Assembly: GCA_026413885.1 (NCBI GenBank)
Contig: JAOAKA010000002.1
Coordinates: 124,001-188,000 of the forward strand
Source: Sulfolobales archaeon
Lineage (GTDB): Archaea > Thermoproteota > Thermoprotei_A > Sulfolobales > NBVN01
Reading direction: 5' to 3'
Length of the DNA stretch: 64,000 nucleotides
Positions within the stretch are counted from its first letter, which is position 1. Every line of letters starts with the position of its first letter. The position numbers and the translations under genes were made by a program. Positions 24,631-33,403 of the stretch are shown piece by piece. The notes under the pieces were generated by a model. It worked only from the letters and a program-made list of their open reading frames with translations, was not told the DNA's origin and searched no databases.

Positions 24631-25087
24631 TCTAACGACTTGCTATCTACCACTAGATCTTTATAAGACAATAGTCTCTTGAAAAACACCCAACACCTAG
24701 ACCCCCTCAAAACCATCCAATACACCACCGTAGAGATTGCAGTTAAAGACAACTAACTACACCTAATACCTTACATCAACTAAAGAAAAAATTACGAAGC
24801 CAAAAAACATATAAACCCCTTCTAAAACACCATTAGAAGCCTCCCTAGTTTTTCCCACGGTCTACATGGGAATAAGTTCCCCAGTTAATAAGTCTTACTG
24901 TTCTTGGCTTCGAGTTCCTGTCTGATGGTGGTTTGTGCTGCTGGGGGTTTTTCCCATGTCTGTCTTGGGATTTCTATGTAGAGAGCTACCGAGAGAGGTC
25001 AAGCAAACTAATTTAAAAACAAGTCTTAAAAACCTGAAGAACACCTACATAAAAACTTATAAACCCAGAAACACTAGAAACACAGAA
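24631..25087 (+). promoter_or_regulatory. CRISPR leader region
   Basis: This A/T-rich stretch lies upstream of the array, on the side where crenarchaeal leaders lie when the repeat ends in ATTGAAAG. A TATA box (CTTATAAAC, 25056-25064) predicts that the pre-crRNA starts near 25085, at the first repeat. Two related inverted repeats, TTTTTCCCA-N9-TGGGA, lie at about 24849-24872 and 24948-24971, spaced 99 nt apart; these could be protein-binding sites. The left end also carries the reverse gyrase promoter region. No gene is visible. Confidence 0.65.
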
Positions 25088-27014
25088 GAATCTAAACGAT
25101 AGAGAAAGAAAAACAAAACACAGAATCTAAACGATAGAATTGAAAGGTGTAACCGTCGCCACCGCCTCGAGGACGAGGACGGACTGAATCTAAACGATAG
25201 AATTGAAAGCTGATTGCTTCCATCTAGCTGTAACCTTATACGTAGAAGAATCTAAACGATAGAATTGAAAGATTATCACGATAATCGTGTCGTTCTTCCC
25301 GATCGCGGAATCTAAACGATAGAATTGAAAGACGGTTACCAGTCATAGTCGTACTCCCTCATCTTTCTTTTCGGAATCTAAACGATAGAATTGAAAGCAG
25401 GAGTAGGATCGTGGACGTAACGCTCTCGAAAGAGAACAGAATCTAAACGATAGAATTGAAAGCAGCTCCAATTTCAAGAGGACTGATAGAAGCACACTTC
25501 TGGGAATCTAAACGATAGAATTGAAAGTCAGCTTGTACAGTCTGTACTTCAGTACGTCTTTCTCTTCTTGAATCTAAACGATAGAATTGAAAGCGCAGGA
25601 GTGGTGGAGATATACGAAACACTGAAGTCACTGAATCTAAACGATAGAATTGAAAGATATGTTACACCGCCGCGGAAGAGACGCGGTAAAAGATAGGAAT
25701 CTAAACGATAGAATTGAAAGTCAGAAATCAATCAAAGTATAACGTTATACTTTATAACTGCGAATCTAAACGATAGAATTGAAAGACCTTTCTCTCTTTC
25801 GTAGATGTGTTTGTAGATACGAACCAGAATCTAAACGATAGAATTGAAAGTATTTTAATTCGTCAAGCTTCTCCTTCTGCTCTTTCTTGAGAATCTAAAC
25901 GATAGAATTGAAAGAGTCCAGCTGAATAACACATTATTGAAGCTGAGAACCATGGAATCTAAACGATAGAATTGAAAGTCTCCGGCAGATAATCCAAGAG
26001 TGTAGACCTATCAATTCTGAATCTAAACGATAGAATTGAAAGCATGGTAGCCTTCAATTATGCTCCATGGTATACCTCATGGGAATCTAAACGATAGAAT
26101 TGAAAGATATATAACAATCGGCTTCTTCAGCTTCTCTAAGGACTCCAGAATCTAAACGATAGAATTGAAAGCAAATATACCGGCGTACGCCGAATTTAAA
26201 AACGCTTCCAAAGAATCTAAACGATAGAATTGAAAGCTTCCTACTCCTCAGCCTAGTCCTCAACTTCATCCAGTCCCGGAATCTAAACGATAGAATTGAA
26301 AGGATGTGCGGTCGGGTGTGGACACGTGTTTCACCGCGTTCACGAATCTAAACGATAGAATTGAAAGCGAGAACCGCCAGCGCTACCCCCGCCACCGCCT
26401 CGAGAACGAGAATCTAAACGATAGAATTGAAAGTGGTTAGGGGTCTGCAGGTTTTCGGTGTTATCGTTATCTAGAATCTAAACGATAGAATTGAAAGCTG
26501 GGGCGCTTCGTGAAGGGAATCATCAAAATCAGCTTGGGAATCTAAACGATAGAATTGAAAGACACCATACTGAAGAGCACTCTGGTAAAGAACTTCATAG
26601 TGAATCTAAACGATAGAATTGAAAGGCTCTGTGTGTACCTGAGGGCTCAACACAGCTACAGCGGCGAATCTAAACGATAGAATTGAAAGAACAACCTAAG
26701 ACCCCTAACCAAGGCAGTGAGCTCACTGGAATCTAAACGATAGAATTGAAAGTGATGTTCTTCATGTTCGGATTTATGGGGGGTGTCGGGCTTGGGAATC
26801 TAAACGATAGAATTGAAAGTTCTGTCTCTGTTTGCCTGCCTCTCAACGTCTTCTTTTACGGAATCTAAACGATAGAATTGAAAGATCAACTCATTGCTGA
26901 TATCAAACCCAAGTAGACCTAGAAGAATCTAAACGATAGAATTGAAAGTGGATTTCTCCCGTGGTGGGGGGTTCAATTTACCCCCCACCAGAATCTAAAC
27001 GATAGAATTGAAAG
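25088..27014 (+). CRISPR. CRISPR array, 30 full repeats plus one degenerate repeat
   Basis: The 24-nt repeat begins GAATCTAAAC and ends ATTGAAAG. Thirty full copies, identical as far as I read, run from 25123 to 27014 and are separated by 29 unique spacers of about 36-43 nt. One further copy at 25088-25108 lacks three bases (ATT) and is followed by a spacer-like gap of only 14 nt. The repeat type is common in Crenarchaeota. Transcription should run left to right from the leader. No cas gene is visible in the window, so processing must rely on proteins encoded elsewhere. Short reading frames inside the array are artefacts of the repeats. Confidence 0.98.
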
Positions 27015-27071
27015 ATATGTGTTTATTAGTGGTATTATATGTTGAGTAATTATGTTAGTTGGTGTTGACAG

Positions 27072-27974
27072 GTGGTGATAGTTGTTGGTTTGCCGGGTGA
27101 TCCTGGGGTTGGTTCTAAGTTAGCTAGCTGTTTGGGGGTTGGGTATGTCTCTGTTTTCTCGAAGAGATTTCCTGATGGGGAGATCTACCTGAGGTTGCCT
27201 CAGAAGGTTGAGGGAAGTGATGTGTTGTTAGTTCAATCTATGTATCCAGCTCAGAGTGACCGCTTAGTTGAGTTACTGCTAGCTCTAGAGGTTTTGAGTC
27301 GGTATGAAAATAGAGTGAATTTATTGATTACCTATCTGGCGTATGCTCGCCAGGATAGAGAGTTTCTAATCGGTGAGTCAGTCAGTCTTAAATCAGTTGT
27401 TAAAGCTTTAACTACCTATGAAGTAGATGTATTAGTAACTATTGACGCACATAATCCACACGCTATAGAGAAAGCTGTAGAGAGTGGTAGATACTTAAAC
27501 ATAGTTCCAGGAGAAGTTTTTGCTGAAGCTATATCTAGAAAGTATAGAGGTAGAGAGATTACTGTAGTAGCTCCAGATAGAGGAGCTCTAAGTAGAGCTC
27601 AATCTATCGCAAATCACTTAAACTGCGGCTACATAGCTGTTCAGAAAGTACGCGATAGAGTTACAGGCCGTGTAGAACACATCTTCAACTCCCTTAACTC
27701 CATAAGTGAACTAGCCATAGTAGTTGACGACATCGTTAGCACTGGTGGAACTATAGCCGGCATCGCGTCCTATCTAACTAGTAGAAACATAGAAGTTGTA
27801 GCAGCTATCTCACACGCTCTACTAGTAGGTGACGCATACGAAAGACTCGTGAAGTCCGGTGTGCGAGAGATCTACACACTTCAAACAGTCCCCCAAACAT
27901 CAGCCAATATCACATATCTAGATATAGCCTCCTACCTAGCTAGAGAACTTAGAAGAGAGGGTGTCGTAAAATAG
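27072..27974 (+). CDS. prs: Ribose-phosphate pyrophosphokinase (PRPP synthetase)
   Basis: This enzyme transfers pyrophosphate from ATP to ribose 5-phosphate, making PRPP for nucleotide, histidine and tryptophan synthesis. The 300-residue protein shows KRFPDGEIYLRLP near the start, YLAYARQDREF, the metal-binding TIDAHNP, VVAPDRGALSRA and the PRPP loop VVDDIVSTGGTIAG. The length is normal for archaeal class III enzymes. The GTG start lies only 58 nt after the last CRISPR repeat, where a TATA-like TATTATATG (27033-27041) can serve as promoter. Confidence 0.95.
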   Translation: MVIVVGLPGDPGVGSKLASCLGVGYVSVFSKRFPDGEIYLRLPQKVEGSDVLLVQSMYPAQSDRLVELLLALEVLSRYENRVNLLITYLAYARQDREFLIGESVSLKSVVKALTTYEVDVLVTIDAHNPHAIEKAVESGRYLNIVPGEVFAEAISRKYRGREITVVAPDRGALSRAQSIANHLNCGYIAVQKVRDRVTGRVEHIFNSLNSISELAIVVDDIVSTGGTIAGIASYLTSRNIEVVAAISHALLVGDAYERLVKSGVREIYTLQTVPQTSANITYLDIASYLARELRREGVVK

Positions 27975-28022
27975 CTGAGCAACTACAGCTAGCTCATCTA
28001 GAGCTAGCGTAAGGCCTTAAAA

Positions 28023-29048
28023 ATGACTAACAACTTAATCTACGTCTACCTCTCAGGATCCCATAAAACCATACCTAAAGCTGAAGTTATAGCTATAGCT
28101 GAAGCTGAAGGCGTGGAGACCAGAGTCGTACTCGATCTAGACCAGCTGCTAATTCTATACACAAGCTCAGAGCTACCGGACCTCCTGAAACTTAGGTCTG
28201 CTTACTCCCGCAAAATCGGTAGAGCACTATGGATCGGCCGCATTGAAGACATCAGAGAAGGAGCTTCAAGAGTTACTGAACAACTCCACAGCCAGGAAAT
28301 TAAATCTGTTAAACTAGACTTCAGAGACCTCAGAAGCTTCAATAAAGAGGGAAACTATGAAGCTGTGAGAAAATCCCTCACCAACAGCGGCTTGATATTG
28401 AGTAGAGAAAGCAGCGTGATTCTAGACGTAGTCTCATCTCAAGAAGTAGTTGTAGTGGGTTTAAGACTGCACGAAGTTAAGCTGAAAGACTTCTTCGATA
28501 GATGGACCAATAGGAGACCGGTATACCTACCGGGAGCTCTCAACCCAGATATATCGCGAGTCTTCATAAACTTAAGTAGAGCAAGCATAAAGCGAGACAC
28601 TGTCTTCTACGACCCCCTCTGCGGTGTTGGAAGCTTTCTTCTTGAAGCTTGCTATATGGGGTTGAAGTATTTGGGGAGCGATATAAGCGAGAGAAGTATT
28701 GAGGGAGCATCAAGAAATCTAGAGAGTTATGGATGTATACCCGAGGTTTTCGTTGCAGATACCTGCAGAATGCCTGTTGGCAGAGTTGATGCTATAGGTA
28801 CAGACATGCCGTACGGTAGGCAGAGTAGACCTCGCGGAGGTGGTGCTCTAGACCTCGTTAAGTGCTTGATCGAGAACTCTGAGAGTATTCTACCGAAGGG
28901 GTCTTACTTAGTGTTCGCGCAAAGCAGTGAACTAGAGATAGATACCTATAGAATTATCGATAAATACAGCTTTGAGGTCGTGGAAGTACATCAAAATTGG
29001 GTTCACGGATCGCTTACTAGAGCTATATATGTGCTGAAGAAGACGTGA
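28023..29048 (+). CDS. tRNA (guanine-N2) methyltransferase, Trm-G10/Trm11 type
   Basis: This 341-residue protein combines an N-terminal THUMP-like region (residues 1-150) with a Rossmann-like SAM-dependent methyltransferase. Visible motifs are YDPLCGVGSFLLEACYMG (SAM binding), GSDIS (motif II) and TDMPYGRQSRPRG (catalytic D-x-PY, the N2-guanine type). It is expected to methylate G10 of tRNA to m2G and m2,2G, which stabilises tRNA at high temperature. It follows prs with a 48-nt gap and precedes a small membrane protein gene by 15 nt. Confidence 0.88.
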   Translation: MTNNLIYVYLSGSHKTIPKAEVIAIAEAEGVETRVVLDLDQLLILYTSSELPDLLKLRSAYSRKIGRALWIGRIEDIREGASRVTEQLHSQEIKSVKLDFRDLRSFNKEGNYEAVRKSLTNSGLILSRESSVILDVVSSQEVVVVGLRLHEVKLKDFFDRWTNRRPVYLPGALNPDISRVFINLSRASIKRDTVFYDPLCGVGSFLLEACYMGLKYLGSDISERSIEGASRNLESYGCIPEVFVADTCRMPVGRVDAIGTDMPYGRQSRPRGGGALDLVKCLIENSESILPKGSYLVFAQSSELEIDTYRIIDKYSFEVVEVHQNWVHGSLTRAIYVLKKT

Positions 29049-29063
29049 GGAAGGTAGTCTAAG

Positions 29064-29297
29064 ATGAAGATCCCGCTGATGCTGGTGCTCTACGGACTGC
29101 TCTTCGTAGCTTTAGTACCTCTATTAATAAGAATCGCTGTAGCAGTTGGAGAACTGGTAGAGACCTATTTCACTACCGTAGGTTCTGCGCTACTTTCACT
29201 AGCTATCGCCGGATTCACAACTACTGGAGCTCTATACACCTGGATTAAAATAGCTAAGTGGATAGTGAGTAGAAAGTGTAGAGAGTATAGCGAGTGA
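29064..29297 (+). CDS. Small two-helix membrane protein, unknown
   Basis: This is a 77-residue protein with two hydrophobic segments (IPLMLVLYGLLFVALVPLLI and VGSALLSLAIAGFTTTGALY) and a basic C-terminus. No family is recognised. The ATG start is preceded by AGGAAGGT, a fair ribosome site, and lies 15 nt after the Trm-type gene, so the two probably share a transcript. Confidence 0.55.
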   Translation: MKIPLMLVLYGLLFVALVPLLIRIAVAVGELVETYFTTVGSALLSLAIAGFTTTGALYTWIKIAKWIVSRKCREYSE

Positions 29298-29519
29298 GTG
29301 TTCTGGAATTACTACACCAATTATCTCAGACCTACCCCTACATAACTTACTACACCGCATTGTCCCGATCGACTCTAACACACTCAAGTAGATGTGTAGT
29401 AGGTGAATCACCCCACTCAAGAGAGGGCTGCGGAGCGGGTTTAAACACACCTACTGACATTTAAAGATGTGTAAAACACAGAATAAATTCTTAGACAAAG
29501 CAGTTAAAGCGGTGTACTA

Positions 29520-30236
29520 GTGAAAACAGAACTACTCTACTTGAATAATAGCTACTTGAAAGAGTTTGAAGCTGTAGTAGTTGATGTTGTTGGTAACTAC
29601 GTTACACTAGATAGAACAGCTTTTCACCCCACTGCTGGAGGTGTCGATAAAGACTTAGGACTTCTAGTGCGTGAAGACGTAGTTTACGAAGTTATTGATG
29701 TTGTTATGGAGGCTGGTGATGTAGTAAAACATGTAGTTAGATCTGCTTCAGGGTTATCACCCGGTGCCGTGGTTAGAGGGGTAATTGACTGGAATAGACG
29801 GTATAGATTGATGAGACTTCACACAGCTTCCCACATACTTTCAGCAATTATGTATAGAGACTTTAACGCATTAATTACTGGTGGACACATATATCCAGAA
29901 TACGCTAGAGACGATTTTGATTTCGAGAGATTTGAAAGAGAGGTATTTGAAGAAGCATTTCAAAAAGTAAATGATGTAGTTAAGCAAGGACTAGAAGTCA
30001 AGATCTACTGGTTGCCGAGAGATGAAGCCCTCAGAATTCCTGGAATAACTAAGCTAGCTCAGAAAGCTCTTCCCCAAGTCCCCCACTTAAGAATTGTTGA
30101 GATCCCGGGAATCGATATTCAAGCAGATGGAGGGCCTCACATTAGAAATACCTCTGAAATAGGCTTCGTTAGACTGATGAAAGTCGAGAACAGAGGAAAG
30201 AAGAGGAAGAGAGTTTACTACACTATAGAGCCTTAA
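29520..30236 (+). CDS. alaX: Alanyl-tRNA editing protein AlaX
   Basis: This free-standing editing factor removes serine or glycine wrongly attached to tRNA-Ala. The 238-residue protein shows the glycine-rich strand FHPTAGGVDKD, the first zinc site HTASH (H101 and H105) and the second region DIQADGGPHIRNTSEIG. In most relatives the second region reads C-G-G-T-H, with Cys and His as ligands. Here Asp (D203) stands in for Cys while the His (H207) is kept, so the metal site is altered. The length fits the medium-size AlaX-M group. It starts at GTG and is followed 5 nt later by the sugar dehydrogenase gene. Confidence 0.88.
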   Translation: MKTELLYLNNSYLKEFEAVVVDVVGNYVTLDRTAFHPTAGGVDKDLGLLVREDVVYEVIDVVMEAGDVVKHVVRSASGLSPGAVVRGVIDWNRRYRLMRLHTASHILSAIMYRDFNALITGGHIYPEYARDDFDFERFEREVFEEAFQKVNDVVKQGLEVKIYWLPRDEALRIPGITKLAQKALPQVPHLRIVEIPGIDIQADGGPHIRNTSEIGFVRLMKVENRGKKRKRVYYTIEP

Positions 30237-30241
30237 TTGCG

Positions 30242-31657
30242 GTGAGGTCACCCACCTTGAAGAAGGTCAACCTACTGGAACTTACGAGAGACCAAGTCAG
30301 AGCCATGCTTCAGAGTGGTGAACTCACAGCGGCAGTCTTCGGTCTCGGTAGTATTGGTTTAGCAGTAGCAACAGTCTGGCTTAGAGCTGGTGCGAGAGTT
30401 ATCGGGGTTGACGTAGACGAGAGTAAGATAGAGAGGTTAAGCGTAGGCAGAGTACTACATCCAGAGACTACAGTTGTAAGCACTATTCAAGAAGCTCTGC
30501 GAAACGGAAGGTTTAAAGCTGTAACCAGTGGAGGTGAAGCTGTTAGAGAATCCCACATATCTATAGTTGTAGTCCCAGTTCTCCACATCTCAGGTAGTCC
30601 AGACTTTAAAGCATTAGATAGCGCTGTATCGACGATAGGAAGAAACATGGAGAGAGGACATGCTGTCTTAGTTGAGACGTCTCTACCTCCTCTGACAATT
30701 GAAAATAGGGTTAAGCCTATGCTGGAGAAGTATTCGGGACTCATTGCGGAGGAAGATTTCGCATTAATCTACAGTCCCGAGAGAGTTCTCGTTGGTAGAG
30801 CTGTTGAAGATATAGAGATCCGATACCCGAAGATAGTGTCCGGTGTTGGACCTAAATCACTCACTCTAGCGGAAGCTCTCTACGGTAGCATAGCTAGAGC
30901 AGGTGTAGTTAGAGCTTCAAGTCCTCGCGTAGCTGAATTCGCTAAGCTAGCAGAGGGTGTGTATAGAGATGTAAATATAGCTCTAGCGAATGAGTTAGCG
31001 AGACTTTCGAGGTCTCTCGGAATAGACTTTACTGAAGTTATAGATATAGCTAACACACAGCCTTACTCACACATCCATAAACCAGGCGCCGGTGTTGGAG
31101 GGCACTGCATACCGGTCTACCCGAAGTTTTTGAGTTGGATTGCTCACCTACGTGGAGTGAGTCTAGAGCTAGTTGAACATGCGAGACTGATCAATGAGTT
31201 TCAGCCACTAGATATTGTGAGACTACTTCTTTCTCTATTAAGCAAGAAGAGTGTGGCTGAAGGTAGAATAGCAGTTCTAGGTCTAGCTTATAGAGGTAAT
31301 GTAGCTATATCAAGTAACTCACCAACTTACCGAATAGTTGAGGAACTACTGAGCCTAGGTTTCTCTGTAGTAGTGCACGACCCATTAATAAGTGAAGACC
31401 GACAGCTCTCATCTCTAGGTGTGGAGTTAGTTAGCGAACTTGCTGAAGCAGTAAGAGGTAGTAGTGCTGTCGTAATAGCTACAGACCATAACCTATATAG
31501 AGAACTCACACCGTGTGATCTCTCCAAGCTCTCGGAGACTTCAGACCTAGTTATAGTTGACGGTAGAGACATCCTAAAGCTGAGCACCTGCTGCGACACT
31601 ATCTACGTAGGTGTTGGTAGAGGTATGAAGTGTGCTGGAGGTAGTAGAGATGTCTAG
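30242..31657 (+). CDS. wecC: UDP-sugar 6-dehydrogenase (UDP-ManNAc dehydrogenase type)
   Basis: This enzyme oxidises the 6-hydroxyl of a UDP-sugar to a carboxylate with NAD, giving uronic acids for glycans of the cell surface or glycoproteins. The 471-residue protein shows the Rossmann motif VFGLGSIGLAVA near residues 33-44, YSPERVLVG, the central AEFAKLAEGVYRDVNIALANE and the catalytic cysteine in GVGGHCIPVYP. The C-terminal domain has GLAYRGNV. The substrate is inferred from the family only. The gene overlaps the next gene by 8 nt. Confidence 0.88.
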   Translation: MRSPTLKKVNLLELTRDQVRAMLQSGELTAAVFGLGSIGLAVATVWLRAGARVIGVDVDESKIERLSVGRVLHPETTVVSTIQEALRNGRFKAVTSGGEAVRESHISIVVVPVLHISGSPDFKALDSAVSTIGRNMERGHAVLVETSLPPLTIENRVKPMLEKYSGLIAEEDFALIYSPERVLVGRAVEDIEIRYPKIVSGVGPKSLTLAEALYGSIARAGVVRASSPRVAEFAKLAEGVYRDVNIALANELARLSRSLGIDFTEVIDIANTQPYSHIHKPGAGVGGHCIPVYPKFLSWIAHLRGVSLELVEHARLINEFQPLDIVRLLLSLLSKKSVAEGRIAVLGLAYRGNVAISSNSPTYRIVEELLSLGFSVVVHDPLISEDRQLSSLGVELVSELAEAVRGSSAVVIATDHNLYRELTPCDLSKLSETSDLVIVDGRDILKLSTCCDTIYVGVGRGMKCAGGSRDV

Positions 31658-32504
31658 AACCTCGCTCAGTCGAAGCGGGGAGATGGAAACACCCTACGGG
31701 TTGCTGGAGGAAGCTATAGTCGCATCTGTATCTAGAGCATCTATGTACTTGAGGTCTGCGTTCGTTGGTAGGAAGCCGGTCGGAGTAGGGCGTGGTGGAG
31801 ATGTTTCCAGAGAGTTTGACGTAGTTGTTGAGAGCATAGTCTATAGAACACTGCGTGATTATCTTGGAGACATAGAGCTTGTATCTGAAGAAGCTGGAAG
31901 CACTGGGAGCGGCTCTTGGCTGGCAGTACTAGACCCTGTTGACGGCAGTATAAACTTTGAAGCAGGTATTCCCCTAGCGTCTATTAGCTTGGGCATCTCT
32001 AGGAACCACGAGTACGCGAAGATAGAGGACATTGAGGCAGCAGCTGTAGCCGAGGTTTTTAGAGATATTATCTACTACTACGATAGATCCACAGGCTTTA
32101 GAACTATTGGTGCTAAAATTGAGAGAAAAGCTAAACCTAGTGACATTATTCTAGGCTACTTCGAGAGCTTGGAATCCTTTAAACCTCACTTAAACTTCTC
32201 GAAGACTATGAATCCTAGACCTAGGCTTAGATCTCTCGGTAGTGCTGCTCTCGATGTAGTCTACGTATCGCTCGGTATCGCTATGGGATTTATTGATGCT
32301 AGAGCTAGATTGAGAAATGTTGATATAGCTTCTTCAATAGCTATAGCGAGAAGCTTGGGGGCTAAGGCGTATCTATGTAGTGGTGTAGATGCTGCGAGTA
32401 TTACTATAAGAGAGGTAGCTAAGGTAGACTGTGTAGTTGTTGGGTATAGTGAGGATATAGCTAGAAAGCTACTTGAAGCAGTCTCTAGTTCCAGGTACGA
32501 GTAG
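31650..32504 (+). CDS. Inositol monophosphatase / archaeal FBPase family phosphatase
   Basis: This Mg-dependent sugar phosphatase has about 284 residues. It shows the metal-binding sequence VSEEAGS, then AVLDPVDGSINFEAGIP (the DPxDGxxNF signature) and, near the end, the second metal site region LRNVDIASSIAIARSLGA. In archaea such enzymes act on inositol 1-phosphate or fructose 1,6-bisphosphate; which one applies here is not resolved. I place the start at ATG 31650 because GGAGGT (31637-31642) lies 7 nt before it, inside the end of the dehydrogenase gene; a GTG at 31632 is less likely. The two genes are co-translated. Confidence 0.88.
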   Translation: MSRTSLSRSGEMETPYGLLEEAIVASVSRASMYLRSAFVGRKPVGVGRGGDVSREFDVVVESIVYRTLRDYLGDIELVSEEAGSTGSGSWLAVLDPVDGSINFEAGIPLASISLGISRNHEYAKIEDIEAAAVAEVFRDIIYYYDRSTGFRTIGAKIERKAKPSDIILGYFESLESFKPHLNFSKTMNPRPRLRSLGSAALDVVYVSLGIAMGFIDARARLRNVDIASSIAIARSLGAKAYLCSGVDAASITIREVAKVDCVVVGYSEDIARKLLEAVSSSRYE

Positions 32505-32563
32505 GCACGCGATTGTCTCCGAATCTTTTTAAGTACTCTACTAGCTGAGAACCTTACGGGGGC

Positions 32564-33286
32564 GTGAGTAGAGCTATCAACATAGTGGCAGAACTCTCAG
32601 TATACTACTGGGTATTTACAGCAGTAAGCTCTATCTTTAGTGAATTTGGTGTATGGCCCGCCCTCATATCATTCACTATTCACCTAGTTTTGAAGATGTT
32701 GAACAACTATAGAGTTCCCCTACTATCTATAACTATTAGAGACGCTAGCGGCCTCATTTTCGATTTCGTTGAGTGGGAGAATAGCTCAGCTCTCATCAAA
32801 GTTCGACTAAGTGGAGAAGGAGAGTTGAGACTTTTTATTTCTCTATGCACTCTAGTGTTCGCAGGAACTCTAATTCTAGCTCTAACCGGGAGCTCATTGA
32901 AAGATCTAAACTATTTCAAGCTGCTCCTACTATTCACTATACTCTCTACCTCTACTCTCTTCTACAATGCGAATTCAGCCTATATTAAGGCTATAGGAGC
33001 AACAATTCCAATAATACCGTCAGTAGCTTACGCCACATTAGTGAATACAGCGATCTGGCTGATTTTCGGTGACAGCTATCTAAACACGTTCTCTATTTTA
33101 ATAAACTTTATTGCTATAGTTGTAGGATGCGATATACTAACCATTAAGTGGGCTATACTCAATAACACGAAGTCTCTAGTCATAGGGGGTCTCGGACTAC
33201 GCGATGCGGTAATATTGGTGCCGACAACTTCATACTTCATTTTATCACTAGTAGTTAATGCGATGAAATTCGCTTTCTCGAGTTAA
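32564..33286 (+). CDS. DUF1614-like membrane protein
   Basis: This 240-residue polytopic membrane protein has about six membrane segments. The sequence CDILTIKWAILNN followed by KSLVIGGLGLRDAVILVPTTSYFI resembles the conserved end of the DUF1614 family, where a G-G-x-G-x-x-D pattern precedes the last helix. Its function is unknown. The GTG start has GGGGGC close by and TTTTTAAGT (32524-32532) as a possible TATA box. Confidence 0.6.
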   Translation: MSRAINIVAELSVYYWVFTAVSSIFSEFGVWPALISFTIHLVLKMLNNYRVPLLSITIRDASGLIFDFVEWENSSALIKVRLSGEGELRLFISLCTLVFAGTLILALTGSSLKDLNYFKLLLLFTILSTSTLFYNANSAYIKAIGATIPIIPSVAYATLVNTAIWLIFGDSYLNTFSILINFIAIVVGCDILTIKWAILNNTKSLVIGGLGLRDAVILVPTTSYFILSLVVNAMKFAFSS

Positions 33287-33322
33287 TCTAACTCGGTGAG
33301 CAAAGCAGCTGTTGTAATGTAT

Positions 33323-33351
33323 TATAGGAGAGTTCTCCGGGAGGTCCTATA
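33323..33351. terminator. Hairpin between convergent genes
   Basis: TATAGGA (33323-33329) and TCCTATA (33345-33351) are perfect inverted repeats around a 15-nt loop that can pair further. It lies between the ends of two convergent genes, where a two-way transcription barrier would make sense. Archaeal termination usually needs a T-run, which is lacking here, so the function is uncertain. Confidence 0.35.
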
Positions 33352-33403
33352 GGTCGATATTAACGGCTTTAAATACTGACTGATTCGAGCAAACCTACAG
33401 CTA

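Noticed and set aside
25272-25285. Inverted repeat ATTATC-AC-GATAAT in a CRISPR spacer
   Set aside because: The arms are only six base pairs and A/T-rich, so chance is a sufficient explanation.
25443-26269. Short minus-strand reading frames inside the CRISPR array
   Set aside because: They repeat the same peptide from each repeat copy (for example FQFYRLDS) and are by-products of the repeats.
29349-29401. TACTACAC and GTGTAGTA inverted repeats between two genes
   Set aside because: Eight base pairs around a loop of about 37 nt is weak, and nothing else suggests a structured RNA.
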